From: Nitrospinaceae bacterium
GTDB lineage: Bacteria > Nitrospinota > Nitrospinia > Nitrospinales > VA-1
Length of the DNA: 28,920 nucleotides
Direction of reading: 5' to 3'
NCBI GenBank assembly: GCA_029261435.1
Contig: JAJDBI010000019.1
Coordinates: forward strand, 1 to 28,920
Part shown: one piece after another, positions 8,442 through 17,341 of the stretch
Position numbering within the stretch: position 1 is the stretch's first letter
Layout of the letters: each line of letters opens with the position of its first letter
Translations under genes and position numbers: made by a program
The notes under the pieces: generated by a model
The model's input: the letters and a program-made list of their open reading frames with translations, nothing else
Databases searched by the model: none
Told to the model about the DNA's origin: nothing

Positions 8442-8621
8442 AGTGTCTTGTTGAGAGTTGTTAGAGAGCGGAGTCACAAACCTGAAGCAGGAAATGGCAA
8501 TATGTTAAACTTGGTGAATACTTTAGCTGGTCATTCTTTTCGAGTATCTTTATTAAGCATAACAAATTATTGAGTCTTCATCTGGATTTTCTTTTTCCTT
8601 TATTAAAGGATATAAATTCTC

Positions 8622-9758
8622 TTGCTGCAAATATTGACATCCCTACAACTGATACTAATTGTGGTAGTGATTGTTTACCTGACGGTGAACATGATTTATC
8701 TGGTTCGTCTTGATCCCGTCACGGATAAGCTGGATGACCCGCCGATGGTTTCGGTCTGTGTCCCCGCCAGAGATGAAGAACGGGGTATCCGGGCATGTCT
8801 GGAATCCCTTTTAGAGCAGGACTATCCTGAGTTTGAAGTGCTAGTGGTGAACGACCACTCTACCGATCATACCGGTGAATTGATTCGTGAGCTGACAGGA
8901 AAATATTCGCGTTTGATAGCGCTGGACGGAGAAGATCTGCCAAAAGGTTGGTTGGGAAAACCTTACGCCCTGCATCAAGCCTTTCAAAAAGCCAAAGGAG
9001 AGTTATTATTATTCACCGATGCCGATCCTGTTTTTGAGCCGAATGCTTTAGGCACCGCTGTCTCTACCATGCAGGAACGAAAACTGGATGCCCTGACATT
9101 GATGCCGAAAGCAGAGTTCGGTTCCTTCTGGGAAAGGGCGGTGCAACCGGTGATCTTTGGCTTTATCGGGTCGCTGACACGATTCGGGAAAGTGAACAGC
9201 CCGGATCACAAAAGTGCGATGGGGTTCGGCGCGTTTCTGATGTTCAAACGTTCAGCCTATGAAGCCATAGGCGGGCACGAGGGTGGCAAGGCCGATGTGC
9301 TGGAAGATGTGTTGATCGCCAAACGGCTGAAAAAGGCCGGATTCAAACTGCTTGTCGCCGATGCCAAAAGCCTGTTTTCCATTCGTATGTACTATGGGTT
9401 TCGCGAAATCTGGATTGGCTGGCGAAAGAATATGTTTCTGGCTATGAGGCGATCGGTTTCACGCGCACTCTATCATGTTTTTATGGTGCTGGCGTTTGTG
9501 CTGACACCTTATCTGGTTCTAGGTTGGAATGTGATGGTCGGGGCCGACCTGATCTGGATAGGACTCTCCCTCTTCGGTGTTACCATGGTGTCAGCCGCAA
9601 CAATAAAAACTTGTGACGAGTTGGGATTAGGACGCATAAACGCTTGCTTGTTCCCAATAGGTGCTGTCGTGATGGCAGCAATAATGTTTAACTCCATGAT
9701 CCAGGTTCTGGTTTTTTCCCGCACTGAATGGCGGGGCAGAGTGTATTCTGTGGAATAA
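8622..9758 (+). CDS. Membrane-anchored family-2 glycosyltransferase
   Basis: A 378-residue GT2 enzyme with an N-terminal anchor (residues 5-28), a GT-A catalytic domain and about three C-terminal transmembrane segments (ALYHVFMVLAFVLTPYLVLG, LIWIGLSLFGVTMVSAA, CLFPIGAVVMAAIMF). Motifs: VSVCVPARDEERGI, VVNDHSTDHT, the metal-binding LLLFTDADPVF, a catalytic acid in DVLEDVLIAKRLK and WIGWRKNMF in the QxxRW position. It resembles CruC-type or other polyprenol/carotenoid glycosyltransferases, but the acceptor is unknown. Translation apparently starts with TTG at 8622, with AGGA 11 bases upstream; a second TTG at 8634 is possible. Confidence 0.88.
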   Translation: MLQILTSLQLILIVVVIVYLTVNMIYLVRLDPVTDKLDDPPMVSVCVPARDEERGIRACLESLLEQDYPEFEVLVVNDHSTDHTGELIRELTGKYSRLIALDGEDLPKGWLGKPYALHQAFQKAKGELLLFTDADPVFEPNALGTAVSTMQERKLDALTLMPKAEFGSFWERAVQPVIFGFIGSLTRFGKVNSPDHKSAMGFGAFLMFKRSAYEAIGGHEGGKADVLEDVLIAKRLKKAGFKLLVADAKSLFSIRMYYGFREIWIGWRKNMFLAMRRSVSRALYHVFMVLAFVLTPYLVLGWNVMVGADLIWIGLSLFGVTMVSAATIKTCDELGLGRINACLFPIGAVVMAAIMFNSMIQVLVFSRTEWRGRVYSVE

Positions 9759-9787
9759 TTTAATGCTTTATAACCTCTTTACTTGCT

Positions 9788-10702
9788 ATGGACAACACCC
9801 CACGACTTTTTATTAAGGCAGGACTCATCTATGCTGTGATTGGTGCTCTGCTTGGCATCACCATGGCCATCAACCCTTCACTTTCACATTCATTGCGGTT
9901 CATTCATATACATCTGAACCTGCTGGGCTTCATGACCATGATGGTGTCTGGCGTGGCTTATCATGTGCTTCCCCGGTTCAGTGCGAGAACTCTGCCTTGG
10001 CCCGCTGGAATGAAATATCAGTTTATCCTGCAAAATGTCGGGCTGCTCGGCATGGTGGCTGTGCAGGGTTTTAACGACTGGAGGGGAGGGGGGCTGACTC
10101 AGTTACTCTTCATCTTTTTTGCCGTGCTCGCCGGAATTTCGTTTGTGATCATGTTTTACAATCTTTATTTTGTTCTCTCTTCCGAGAAGGAGGGGCCACG
10201 TCCGACAAAAATTACAGGGGATATGAAGGTGGGACCGGTGATCGACCAGTTTCCAAAAGCTCTGGAAGTTTTTGTCGAGAGCGGTTTTCAGGCTTTGACA
10301 AACCCAACCGCTCGTCAAACCTTTGCTAAAATGGTCAGCATAGGTAAGGCCTGCGAAAAACACGGCGTACCTTCTGCCGAGTTTCTGGAAAAACTCAATC
10401 AGGTGCTTTTTACAGAAGAAGAACCTTCAGCTTCACCAACCCCTCCGGAGGGATCTCCGGCAGTCGGGCAGGAAATTGAGAGGGGAAAAATGTGTGCCGC
10501 CGATACTCGGGTCGGGAGCTTGATCAAGGTCTACCCGACCACCAAAAAAGTTTTCGAAGCACATTACGGCGAAGGCTGTTTTTCCTGCCCCGGTCAGGTT
10601 TTTGAAACCGTAGAACAGACTGCTAGCATGCATAATGTGGATTTAGAAATGATCTTGTCCGAAATCAATGCAGAAATTGCCAGCGAGTTAAAAGCTTCCT
10701 GA
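9788..10702 (+). CDS. Four-helix membrane domain fused to two DUF1858 domains
   Basis: The N-terminal 130 residues hold four hydrophobic helices with histidines H40, H42 and H59 (RFIHIHLNLLGFM, GVAYHVLPRF), resembling a piece of heme-copper oxidase subunit I or NnrS-type proteins. Two DUF1858 domains follow (about 141-207 and 236-296). The second keeps the paired cysteines typical of this redox-disulfide family (CFSCPG, 264-269). The first has none (TNPTAR in that place) and looks degenerate. DUF1858 is named for hybrid-cluster-protein-associated redox domains, so a role in NO or nitrogen-oxide redox sensing is inferred. It follows the glycosyltransferase by 29 bases and precedes the TfoX gene by four. 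Confidence 0.85.
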   Translation: MDNTPRLFIKAGLIYAVIGALLGITMAINPSLSHSLRFIHIHLNLLGFMTMMVSGVAYHVLPRFSARTLPWPAGMKYQFILQNVGLLGMVAVQGFNDWRGGGLTQLLFIFFAVLAGISFVIMFYNLYFVLSSEKEGPRPTKITGDMKVGPVIDQFPKALEVFVESGFQALTNPTARQTFAKMVSIGKACEKHGVPSAEFLEKLNQVLFTEEEPSASPTPPEGSPAVGQEIERGKMCAADTRVGSLIKVYPTTKKVFEAHYGEGCFSCPGQVFETVEQTASMHNVDLEMILSEINAEIASELKAS

Positions 10703-10706
10703 CGCG

Positions 10707-11024
10707 GTGAACTCCCCAAAAAACGAATTCAAGGAATATGTATTGGACCAACTCCACCGCTTAAGCGGCGTGGAGTGCAAACACATGTTTGGGGGATTCG
10801 GACTGTATTGCAACGGTGTGTTTTTCGGCATCATCGCAGATGGTTCTGTTTACTTCAAAACCAACGCCTCGACGGTAGAAGCTTATAAAGAGAGAGGCAT
10901 GCAACCTTTCAAACCCTCCGCTAAGCAGACTCTGAAAAACTATTATGAAGTCCCGGAAGAAGTTCTGGAAGATGATGAGGAGCTTGCCGAATGGGCCCGC
11001 TACGCGGGAGGGGATGTTCCATAG
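10707..11024 (+). CDS. TfoX N-terminal domain protein
   Basis: A 105-residue protein with the TfoX-N signature: VECKHMFGGFGLYCNGVFFGI, then DGSVYFKTN, AYKERGMQPF and KNYYEVPEEVL, ending EWARYA. TfoX-N domains occur alone in many bacteria with no proven function; in gammaproteobacteria the full protein regulates competence, but this single-domain form should not be assumed to do so. It starts with GTG at 10707, four bases after the DUF1858 stop, so the two are likely translated from one mRNA. Confidence 0.88.
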   Translation: MNSPKNEFKEYVLDQLHRLSGVECKHMFGGFGLYCNGVFFGIIADGSVYFKTNASTVEAYKERGMQPFKPSAKQTLKNYYEVPEEVLEDDEELAEWARYAGGDVP

Positions 11025-11138
11025 AAAAAAGAAAATAATGTTCCTCTATGCAAGAAGAGCTTGTGCGCTTATTTTCTGCAACGGCGTGAATTTTTCAACT
11101 GAAGAACCGGATACACCAATCGTTCTGATTTCTCGGTG

Positions 11139-11921
11139 TTAAAGGTTTTGAATTTTATTTTTAGCATCCTGCCAATGTTTTTCCAGTTCTTCTAGAGGAG
11201 TGTCTTTCAATTCTTTCCCTTTTTTAGCAACTTGTTCTTCGATGTATTGGAAACGTTGGATGAATTTGTTGTTGGTGGTGCGGAGAGCCTCTTCGGCATC
11301 TATCTTTTTGAATTTGGCGATATTGACCAACACGAAAAGTATGTCTCCCAGTTCTCCTTCTATATCGGCTTCTTTCCCTGACAATACGGCTTCTTTGAAT
11401 TCGGCGACTTCTTCATCTAACTTGTCGAAGACGGCGGTGATTTCATCCCAGTCGAACCCCTGCTTGGCGGCTTTCTTTTGTAGTTTTTGCGCGCGCAAGA
11501 GTCCGGGCAGGTGTTTGGGGACTCCATCCAGCACCGATTTTCTGTGGGCATTGTTTTTTTCCAGCTTTTTAATTTCTTCCCACTGCGTGACGACTTGCTC
11601 TGGAGTTTCCAGATTGCCATCCTTAAAGACATGCGGGTGGCGGCGAACCATTTTTTCGCTGATGCTTTGCACCACGTCGTTTATATTGAACTCACCCTTG
11701 TTTTCAGAAATTTTTGCATGGAATAGAATCTGGTAGAGCAGGTCTCCCAGTTCGTCTTTGATTTCTTCTGGGTTATTACCGTCCAGAGCTTCCAGGGTTT
11801 CGTAGACTTCTTCGACCAGATAGGGTTTGAGGCTTTCGCGGGTCTGGACTTTATCCCAGGGGCAACCGTTTTCACTCATCAGGGTGTCGACAATTTCGGT
11901 CAGTTTTTTGAAATCGTTCAT
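11139..11921 (-). CDS. mazG: Nucleoside triphosphate pyrophosphohydrolase MazG
   Basis: MazG hydrolyses non-canonical or excess (d)NTPs to the monophosphate and pyrophosphate. The 260 residues contain two MazG domains. The first has CPWDKVQTRESLKPYLVEEV, the EExxE metal helix (37-41) and DELGDLLYQILFHA. The second has DEEVAEFKEAV and ELGDILFVLVNIAKF. RRHPHVF is also typical. The length is close to the E. coli enzyme (263). Only six bases separate its start from the stop of hemW, so the two form one transcriptional unit. Confidence 0.96.
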   Translation of the reverse strand: MNDFKKLTEIVDTLMSENGCPWDKVQTRESLKPYLVEEVYETLEALDGNNPEEIKDELGDLLYQILFHAKISENKGEFNINDVVQSISEKMVRRHPHVFKDGNLETPEQVVTQWEEIKKLEKNNAHRKSVLDGVPKHLPGLLRAQKLQKKAAKQGFDWDEITAVFDKLDEEVAEFKEAVLSGKEADIEGELGDILFVLVNIAKFKKIDAEEALRTTNNKFIQRFQYIEEQVAKKGKELKDTPLEELEKHWQDAKNKIQNL

Positions 11922-11927
11922 TGTTTG

Positions 11928-13064
11928 TCAGGCCAGGAATTTTAAGATGACCGAGTCGGCGAGGTAGAGTCCTTTGCGCGACAGAGCCATGTGGTTTTGG
12001 TTGAGAGTGATCAGCCCATCGTTGAGCAGAGGGTCGATCACTTTGCCGTAAACTTTTTTAAAGGATATCTGGAACCGTTTTTCAAAATCTTCAATAGCGA
12101 TGCCTTTGAGACGGCGAAGGCCCAGCATAATGGTTTCACCCATGACGTGCAAGGGCGCAAGTGTTTCGGTCGATTCCACCGCTGACCCTGCTGCCTGAAC
12201 TTCACGGATATAGCGGGAGGGTAGATTGGTGTTCTTGAAACGCTCTGTATTTAAATAGGAAGAGGCACCGGCCCCGAGGCCGAGGTATTCTCCATTGTCC
12301 CAATAATTGAGGTTATGTCGGCTTTCGAATCCCGGTCGTGCGTAATTTGAAATTTCGTATTGCTCATAACCTGCCGATTGCAAAGTTTCAATGGTTGCTT
12401 GAAACATTTCCAGTTGAGTATCTTCAGGGGGCAGGGTGAGAAGTCCTCGCTCATGTAATTTGAAGAAAGAGGTCGCGGGCTCAATGGTCAGGCTATAGGC
12501 CGAAATATGATCGGGTTTCTTTTTCAGTGCTTGCTGCAAATGTGATTTCCATTTTTCCGGAGACTGGCCGGGAAGGCCGAACATTAAATCTATAGAGAGG
12601 TTTTCAAACCCGGCCACACGCGCGCGATCTATAGTGGTGTGGATTTCTTCTTCATTATGCACACGTTCCAGAAGTTTCAGTTCGTCCGCATCAAAAGATT
12701 GCACTCCTATGCTGATGCGATTGAATCCCGAAGAGCGGATTTGTGTCAGAGTCTCTTGTTTCACCGTTGCCGGGTTGGCCTCGATAGTTATTTCGCAGTC
12801 TGAACTGAGGCTGAATTGATTTTTTACACGACTGAGAATTTTATCCAGGCTTGCTGAAGGTAGAATCGTGGGGGTGCCACCACCGAAAAAAATGGTGGAG
12901 ACCTTTTTCCCAGCCAGTTGTGGAGCATAATGGTTGATTTCTAACAACAGAGTCGAGACATAAATTTCCGACTCTTCCTGGTTTTCAGGATGAGAATTGA
13001 AATCACAATAGCCACATTTGTGCAGGCAGTAAGGAATGTGGAGGTAGATTCCCAAAGGGTTCAT
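11928..13064 (-). CDS. hemW: HemW radical-SAM heme chaperone
   Basis: A 378-residue radical SAM protein of the coproporphyrinogen-dehydrogenase-like family. The [4Fe-4S] cysteines are C13, C17 and C20 (CLHKCGYC); the HemN-type extra Cys is lacking, as usual for HemW. FFGGGTPT binds SAM, and the HNxxYW heme-binding motif is present as HNLNYW at about residue 250. The C-terminal HemN_C domain follows (MLGLRRLKGI). The gene lies first in a hemW-mazG unit divergent from era. HemW hands heme to respiratory enzymes, consistent with an organism rich in heme proteins. Older annotations would call it an oxygen-independent coproporphyrinogen oxidase. Confidence 0.93.
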   Translation of the reverse strand: MNPLGIYLHIPYCLHKCGYCDFNSHPENQEESEIYVSTLLLEINHYAPQLAGKKVSTIFFGGGTPTILPSASLDKILSRVKNQFSLSSDCEITIEANPATVKQETLTQIRSSGFNRISIGVQSFDADELKLLERVHNEEEIHTTIDRARVAGFENLSIDLMFGLPGQSPEKWKSHLQQALKKKPDHISAYSLTIEPATSFFKLHERGLLTLPPEDTQLEMFQATIETLQSAGYEQYEISNYARPGFESRHNLNYWDNGEYLGLGAGASSYLNTERFKNTNLPSRYIREVQAAGSAVESTETLAPLHVMGETIMLGLRRLKGIAIEDFEKRFQISFKKVYGKVIDPLLNDGLITLNQNHMALSRKGLYLADSVILKFLA

Positions 13065-13132
13065 GTTATTATTAAACGGTAAAAGGGCTCAAAATCATAT
13101 TTAAAGCGATTTTAGCTTAGACCGTGATTTTT

Positions 13133-13162
13133 TTGCCAACTTTATTGATATTCAACTATAGA
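13133..13162 (+). promoter_or_regulatory. Probable sigma-70 promoter of era-map
   Basis: TTGCCA (13133-13138), an 18-base spacer and TATAGA (13157-13162) lie 18 bases before the era start, in the divergent hemW/era gap. The match is moderate, but the position fits. Confidence 0.45.
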
Positions 13163-13179
13163 TTGTCCGATAGATAAAC

Positions 13180-14082
13180 ATGACAGATCCTTTCAAATCA
13201 GGTTATGCCAGTATTGTTGGCAGGCCGAATGTAGGTAAGTCCACACTTTTAAACCGTTTAATGGCTCAAAAGGTGGCGGTGACTTCTAACCGACCTCAGA
13301 CAACTCGTAACAAGATCACAGGAGTTTTGCATCTTCCGGGTGCGCAGATCATCTTACTGGATACGCCGGGAATTCATCAGTCTGACCGGGCTTTGAACGA
13401 AATGATGGTGCGGGCCAGCGTGAGCACTTTTTCGGATGTGGACCTGCTTCTGGTCATGCTGTCTGCAGACTCAGGATTTTGTGCTGATGATGAATTTGTT
13501 TTGAATTCCATGCGAGGTGTTAAAACAAAGAAGGTTCTGGTGATCAATAAGATTGATCTGGTTGACAAGTCCAAGCTTCTCTCTTTGATGGATGAGATGA
13601 ACCAGAAGTCGTTGTTCGAAGAGATCATCCCCATCTCAGCTCTTAAGGAAGATGGCTTGGATCAGTTAAAAAGTTTGATCTTGAATTATCTGCCCGAGGG
13701 ACCGGAATATTTTCCGAAAGATATGGTGACGGATTGCCCGGAAAATTTCCTTTTTGGTGAGATCATTCGTGAGAAAATTTTGAAGCTCACCCGGTTCGAG
13801 GTACCGCATTCTGTAGCGGTGGTGGTGGAAGATATGTATGAACAGAATAATGGTGTGGTGCAGATTGATGCCACGATTTATGCTGAGAAGGACTCCCAGA
13901 AAAAAATCCTGATAGGAGAGGGAGGAAGCATGTTAAAAAACATTGGACGGCAGGCGCGTCAGGAAATAGAAAAACGCCTGGGTGCCAAACTATTTTTAAA
14001 ACTGTTTATTAAAGTCAAGGCCAACTGGAGAGACCAGAAGCGGACCATAAAGGAATTCGGCTATACCCATGATTCATTTTAA
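13180..14082 (+). CDS. era: GTPase Era
   Basis: Era binds the 3' end of 16S rRNA and checks small-subunit maturation. The 300 residues match the usual 300. G-domain motifs are G1 GRPNVGKST (14-22), the switch region RPQTTRNKI, G3 LDTPGIH and G4 NKID. The C-terminal KH domain carries KILIGEGGSMLKNIGRQARQ and ends KRTIKEFGY. The end overlaps the map start by 14 bases, indicating tight coupling of ribosome assembly and N-terminal processing genes. Confidence 0.97.
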   Translation: MTDPFKSGYASIVGRPNVGKSTLLNRLMAQKVAVTSNRPQTTRNKITGVLHLPGAQIILLDTPGIHQSDRALNEMMVRASVSTFSDVDLLLVMLSADSGFCADDEFVLNSMRGVKTKKVLVINKIDLVDKSKLLSLMDEMNQKSLFEEIIPISALKEDGLDQLKSLILNYLPEGPEYFPKDMVTDCPENFLFGEIIREKILKLTRFEVPHSVAVVVEDMYEQNNGVVQIDATIYAEKDSQKKILIGEGGSMLKNIGRQARQEIEKRLGAKLFLKLFIKVKANWRDQKRTIKEFGYTHDSF

Positions 14083-14833
14083 AACCGATGAAGAAATAGA
14101 AGTTATGAAGGAAAGCTGCCGACTAGCGGCAGAAGTTCTCATAATGATTGAACCTTACGTAAAGCCCGGTGTGACCACCGAAAGGTTGGATCAGATCTGC
14201 CACGACTATATTGTTGCCCACGGTGCTGTGCCCTCACCGCTTAACTATCGGGGGTTTCCCAAAAGCATATGCTCTTCAGTGAATGAAGAAATCTGCCACG
14301 GCATTCCTTCTGACCGAAAACTGCGTAATGGCGACATTGTCAACCTAGATATCACCACCTACCTTAAAGGCTTTCACGGGGATACCAGCCGTACATTTTT
14401 TGTCGGTTCACCTCGAAAGCAGGCGGAAAAACTGGTAGAGGTCTGCAAGGAAGCCCTGCAGAAAGGTATTGAATGCGTCAAGCCCGGTGGTCGACTGGGT
14501 GACATTGGTGCAACAATCCAGCAGCTTGCTGAAGGCCACGGTTATTCAGTGGTTCGCGAGTTCTGCGGGCATGGCATTGGAAATAATTTCCATGAGGAAC
14601 CACAGATCTTGCATTACGGGAATTTTGGTGAAGGACTGGAGATAAAAAAAGGCATGGTGTTCACCATCGAACCCATGATCAATCTAGGAAAGCCGGATTT
14701 GAAAATACTTTCCGATAAATGGACTGCTGTCACACAGGATGGCAACATCTCGGCACAGTTTGAACACACCCTTTGTGTCACCGAGACTGGGGTAGAAGTC
14801 ATGACCCGCCTTGATGGACGAACCCAGTTCTAG
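14069..14833 (+). CDS. map: Methionine aminopeptidase, type I
   Basis: It removes the initiator Met from nascent proteins. The 254-residue protein has all five metal ligands: D94 and D105 (NLDITTYLKGFHGDTSRTF), H168 (CGHGIG), E201 (TIEPMI) and E232 (QFEHT). The substrate His is H78 (EEICHGIPS). There is no N-terminal zinc extension, so it is the short type Ia form. The start at 14069 overlaps era in another frame; it fits the family N-terminus (IHFKTDEEIEVMKESCRLAA). Confidence 0.97.
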   Translation: MIHFKTDEEIEVMKESCRLAAEVLIMIEPYVKPGVTTERLDQICHDYIVAHGAVPSPLNYRGFPKSICSSVNEEICHGIPSDRKLRNGDIVNLDITTYLKGFHGDTSRTFFVGSPRKQAEKLVEVCKEALQKGIECVKPGGRLGDIGATIQQLAEGHGYSVVREFCGHGIGNNFHEEPQILHYGNFGEGLEIKKGMVFTIEPMINLGKPDLKILSDKWTAVTQDGNISAQFEHTLCVTETGVEVMTRLDGRTQF

Positions 14834-14906
14834 CCTGTACTTCTTGATGGTTGTTCTTTTTCCTTGATCCAGGTTTCATATTGATTTGAGGCTTTAAAGC
14901 TGCAAT

Positions 14907-17054
14907 ATGACTCAATACCATCGGCATCTATTTTTCATAGTTCTTTGTGCTATCGCTGTACGTATTACCTATTTTCTCCAGTTTCAGGACAATCCTTTTT
15001 TTAGCTATGTTCTCTCTTCGTCAGATCAGGAGATCTATTACGAAGGTGGCCTTGCCTTTGCTCGTGGAGACTTTCTGGCAGTTGCTCCCGGAATGGACAA
15101 TCATTTTTCCCCAGCATATCAATATTTTTTGGGGATCCTGTTTTTGGTGTTCGGCAGTAATTTAGAGGTGGTGTGGATCACCCAATTTTTGCTTGGAGTT
15201 TTTTCCACAGTTTTGGTTTATTCTATTGCCTGTAAAATTTTTTCCCAAACCCTGGGATTAGTTTCGGCACTACTCTTCACATTTTATGCTCCCAACTGGT
15301 TATATGAAGGTTCCCTCTATCGAGCTTCGTTAATTGTCTTTCTTGAATTGGCGACCGTTCGAATCATGCTGGCTGTAGAGAATCGCCCCAAACTCTTTCT
15401 TCTGATATCAAGTGCTCTGGTGCTGGGTTTGTTCATGCAGGTACGTTCCAATAATCTGTTGATTTTCCCAGTGGTCCTTTTATATTTGTGGCGGCAAATT
15501 GATGTGGGCAGGACTAAATGGCCTCTGATTGGAGGTTATGTTCTGCTGGTTGCTATGGTGTGCGCTCCAGCACTTCTTTGGGTCAAGGAGGTGCGAGGAC
15601 AATGGGGGCTTTATGATAAAAGTGGCCCGGAAAATCTTTTGCTGTCAAACACTCTTGATCACTCTGTCCGAAAATACGAACATAATGAAACGTATAGAGA
15701 GGTTCTGGAGACTATTCCGTTAGAGACAGTTCCTGTCCTTAAATATATTCTTGAGACACTTCGCGATCATCCGCTTGAGTTTTTGATTCTTTATCTAAAG
15801 AAAACCTATTATTACTTCAACAATTACGAAATACCCGTGACGGTGAACTTTTATCTGTATCAGGAGTTTTCCCCAATACTTGGTTGGGGGGTTCCCTTCG
15901 CTGTAGTTGGTGTATTGGGTCTATGTGGCGGAGCATTGTTATGGAGCCGGAGGGGATGGACTTCTCTACATACATTTTTTTTGTTTTCATTTTTGATATT
16001 TATTCCATTCCTCATTCTGTCGAGATACCGCCTGTACTCAGTTCCATTTCTCTGTATATTCGCAGGTTATTATCTGATTGCTTTTTGGGAATGGATCGAA
16101 GAAAGAAAATGGAAAGCGGTGGCCTCTTCTTTAGTTTGTGTGGTGGGATTGGGTCTATTGTTTAAAACGAACCCTCTACCTGAAGGGAAAGTTCGCATTG
16201 ATGATCTGGCTAATATGGGTTCTGCATACTTGAACAACGACCTGCTTGAAGACGATTTCAAGAGTTATGACTATTATCGAAGAGCTAATGAATTATCACA
16301 GTCTCTTGAATCAACGCTACAGCAACCAAAAAAAGTAAGAAGATTATTTCACGATTATCAGTTTTTCAGGGCTAAAAAGTTTATTCAGGGAGCTGAAGGA
16401 GAAAAAGCATTGGGCTCTTTCGAAAGAGCACTAGCTTATGACTATAGTGTTTCAAACACTCATATTGTTTATGCCAAAGAACTATTCAAAATGAAGCTTC
16501 TGGGGGGTGCCTTGATAGAAGCTCTTGAGGCATTAGAGCTTCGAGCAGACTTAAAGGAAACCCATTTGTTACTTGGAGCTATTTACAGCAAGCTTCCCTA
16601 TTCACCCTATTGGTTGGTATTTCACTGGGAACAAGCTTTACAACACTCCGAAGGTTTGGAGTATGAGAAAATTAACAAAGCTCTAATTCAGATTAGAAAA
16701 CAACTGAGCCTATCTGATGAAAAACAGCAAATCATACATCTGTTGAGCCCAAGCCTTTCTCCAATTATAGAAAATTATTTTGATCCTTTTATTTCTTCGG
16801 ACATGGATCAACGATCTCCACAGGAAAATTTGAGTTATATGATTATGTTGTATCAACGTTTGCTGTTGTTTCCTGATGCCCCAAAGGCGGATATTCATTA
16901 CCAACTGGGGATGCTTTATTGGAAGAAAGAAAAACGTCTTTCAGCTGCAGTGTATCATCTGAAAAAAGCCTGGGATATGGGGAGGCAATCTCCCTCACTT
17001 TCAGAATTGATAGCACTTCATACCGCCAGCCTTACTATTGAAGACCTCAAATAA
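14907..17054 (+). CDS. GT39-like membrane glycosyltransferase fused to a TPR-like tail
   Basis: A 715-residue protein in two parts. Residues 1 to about 420 hold some ten or more hydrophobic helices with the arrangement of the ArnT/PMT (GT39/GT-C) superfamily: an early acidic loop (SSSDQEIYYEGG), NHFSPAYQYFLG and LYEGSLYRASLIVF. Such enzymes use polyprenyl-phosphate sugars at the outer face of the inner membrane. Residues about 450 to 715 are soluble and helical, with TPR-like pairs (GEKALGSFERALAYDYS, ADIHYQLGMLYWKKEKR), likely periplasmic. Donor and acceptor are unknown. The second half is richer in A/T than its neighbours. It is 73 bases after map and may have its own promoter. Confidence 0.8.
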   Translation: MTQYHRHLFFIVLCAIAVRITYFLQFQDNPFFSYVLSSSDQEIYYEGGLAFARGDFLAVAPGMDNHFSPAYQYFLGILFLVFGSNLEVVWITQFLLGVFSTVLVYSIACKIFSQTLGLVSALLFTFYAPNWLYEGSLYRASLIVFLELATVRIMLAVENRPKLFLLISSALVLGLFMQVRSNNLLIFPVVLLYLWRQIDVGRTKWPLIGGYVLLVAMVCAPALLWVKEVRGQWGLYDKSGPENLLLSNTLDHSVRKYEHNETYREVLETIPLETVPVLKYILETLRDHPLEFLILYLKKTYYYFNNYEIPVTVNFYLYQEFSPILGWGVPFAVVGVLGLCGGALLWSRRGWTSLHTFFLFSFLIFIPFLILSRYRLYSVPFLCIFAGYYLIAFWEWIEERKWKAVASSLVCVVGLGLLFKTNPLPEGKVRIDDLANMGSAYLNNDLLEDDFKSYDYYRRANELSQSLESTLQQPKKVRRLFHDYQFFRAKKFIQGAEGEKALGSFERALAYDYSVSNTHIVYAKELFKMKLLGGALIEALEALELRADLKETHLLLGAIYSKLPYSPYWLVFHWEQALQHSEGLEYEKINKALIQIRKQLSLSDEKQQIIHLLSPSLSPIIENYFDPFISSDMDQRSPQENLSYMIMLYQRLLLFPDAPKADIHYQLGMLYWKKEKRLSAAVYHLKKAWDMGRQSPSLSELIALHTASLTIEDLK

Positions 17055-17092
17055 GAAAAGAAATATTATATAATTAAATAGGATTTGGTAAT

Positions 17093-17107
17093 TGATAGGT
17101 TTTATCA
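17093..17107. promoter_or_regulatory. Weak Fur-box-like inverted repeat upstream of bfr
   Basis: TGATAGGTTTTATCA has the 7-1-7 layout of a Fur box and matches TGATAATnATTATCA at 11 of 14 positions by hand. It is part of an 8-bp inverted repeat (17090-17110). It lies about 235 bases before bfr and just after the GT39-like gene, so it could equally be a hairpin at the end of that transcript, although no T-run follows. Confidence 0.3.
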
Positions 17108-17260
17108 ATTCAAAAAGCTTGAATGGGATTTAGCGCACGGTTACCCTTGTTTAAATTGTCTGAATTTGAGATTGCTTTTAAGCAGGCCTTGAAAAATATT
17201 GTTTAATTGATATGAATTCTCATTCTTGAAATCATTTGTAACTATTTATAAATAAAAGAG

Positions 17261-17288
17261 TTGACTTGCATTTCTGGTTTGGTATTTT
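17261..17288 (+). promoter_or_regulatory. Possible bfr promoter
   Basis: TTGACT (17261-17266), a 16-base spacer and TATTTT (17283-17288) lie about 53 bases before the bfr start in an A/T-rich 287-base gap. A second TTGACT at 17288-17293 has no good -10 at standard spacing. No strong Fur box overlaps this promoter. Confidence 0.35.
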
Positions 17289-17341
17289 TGACTCAGAAGT
17301 ACAAATTATAAAAGTGGGTTATAAATATTCGGAGGGACTCG

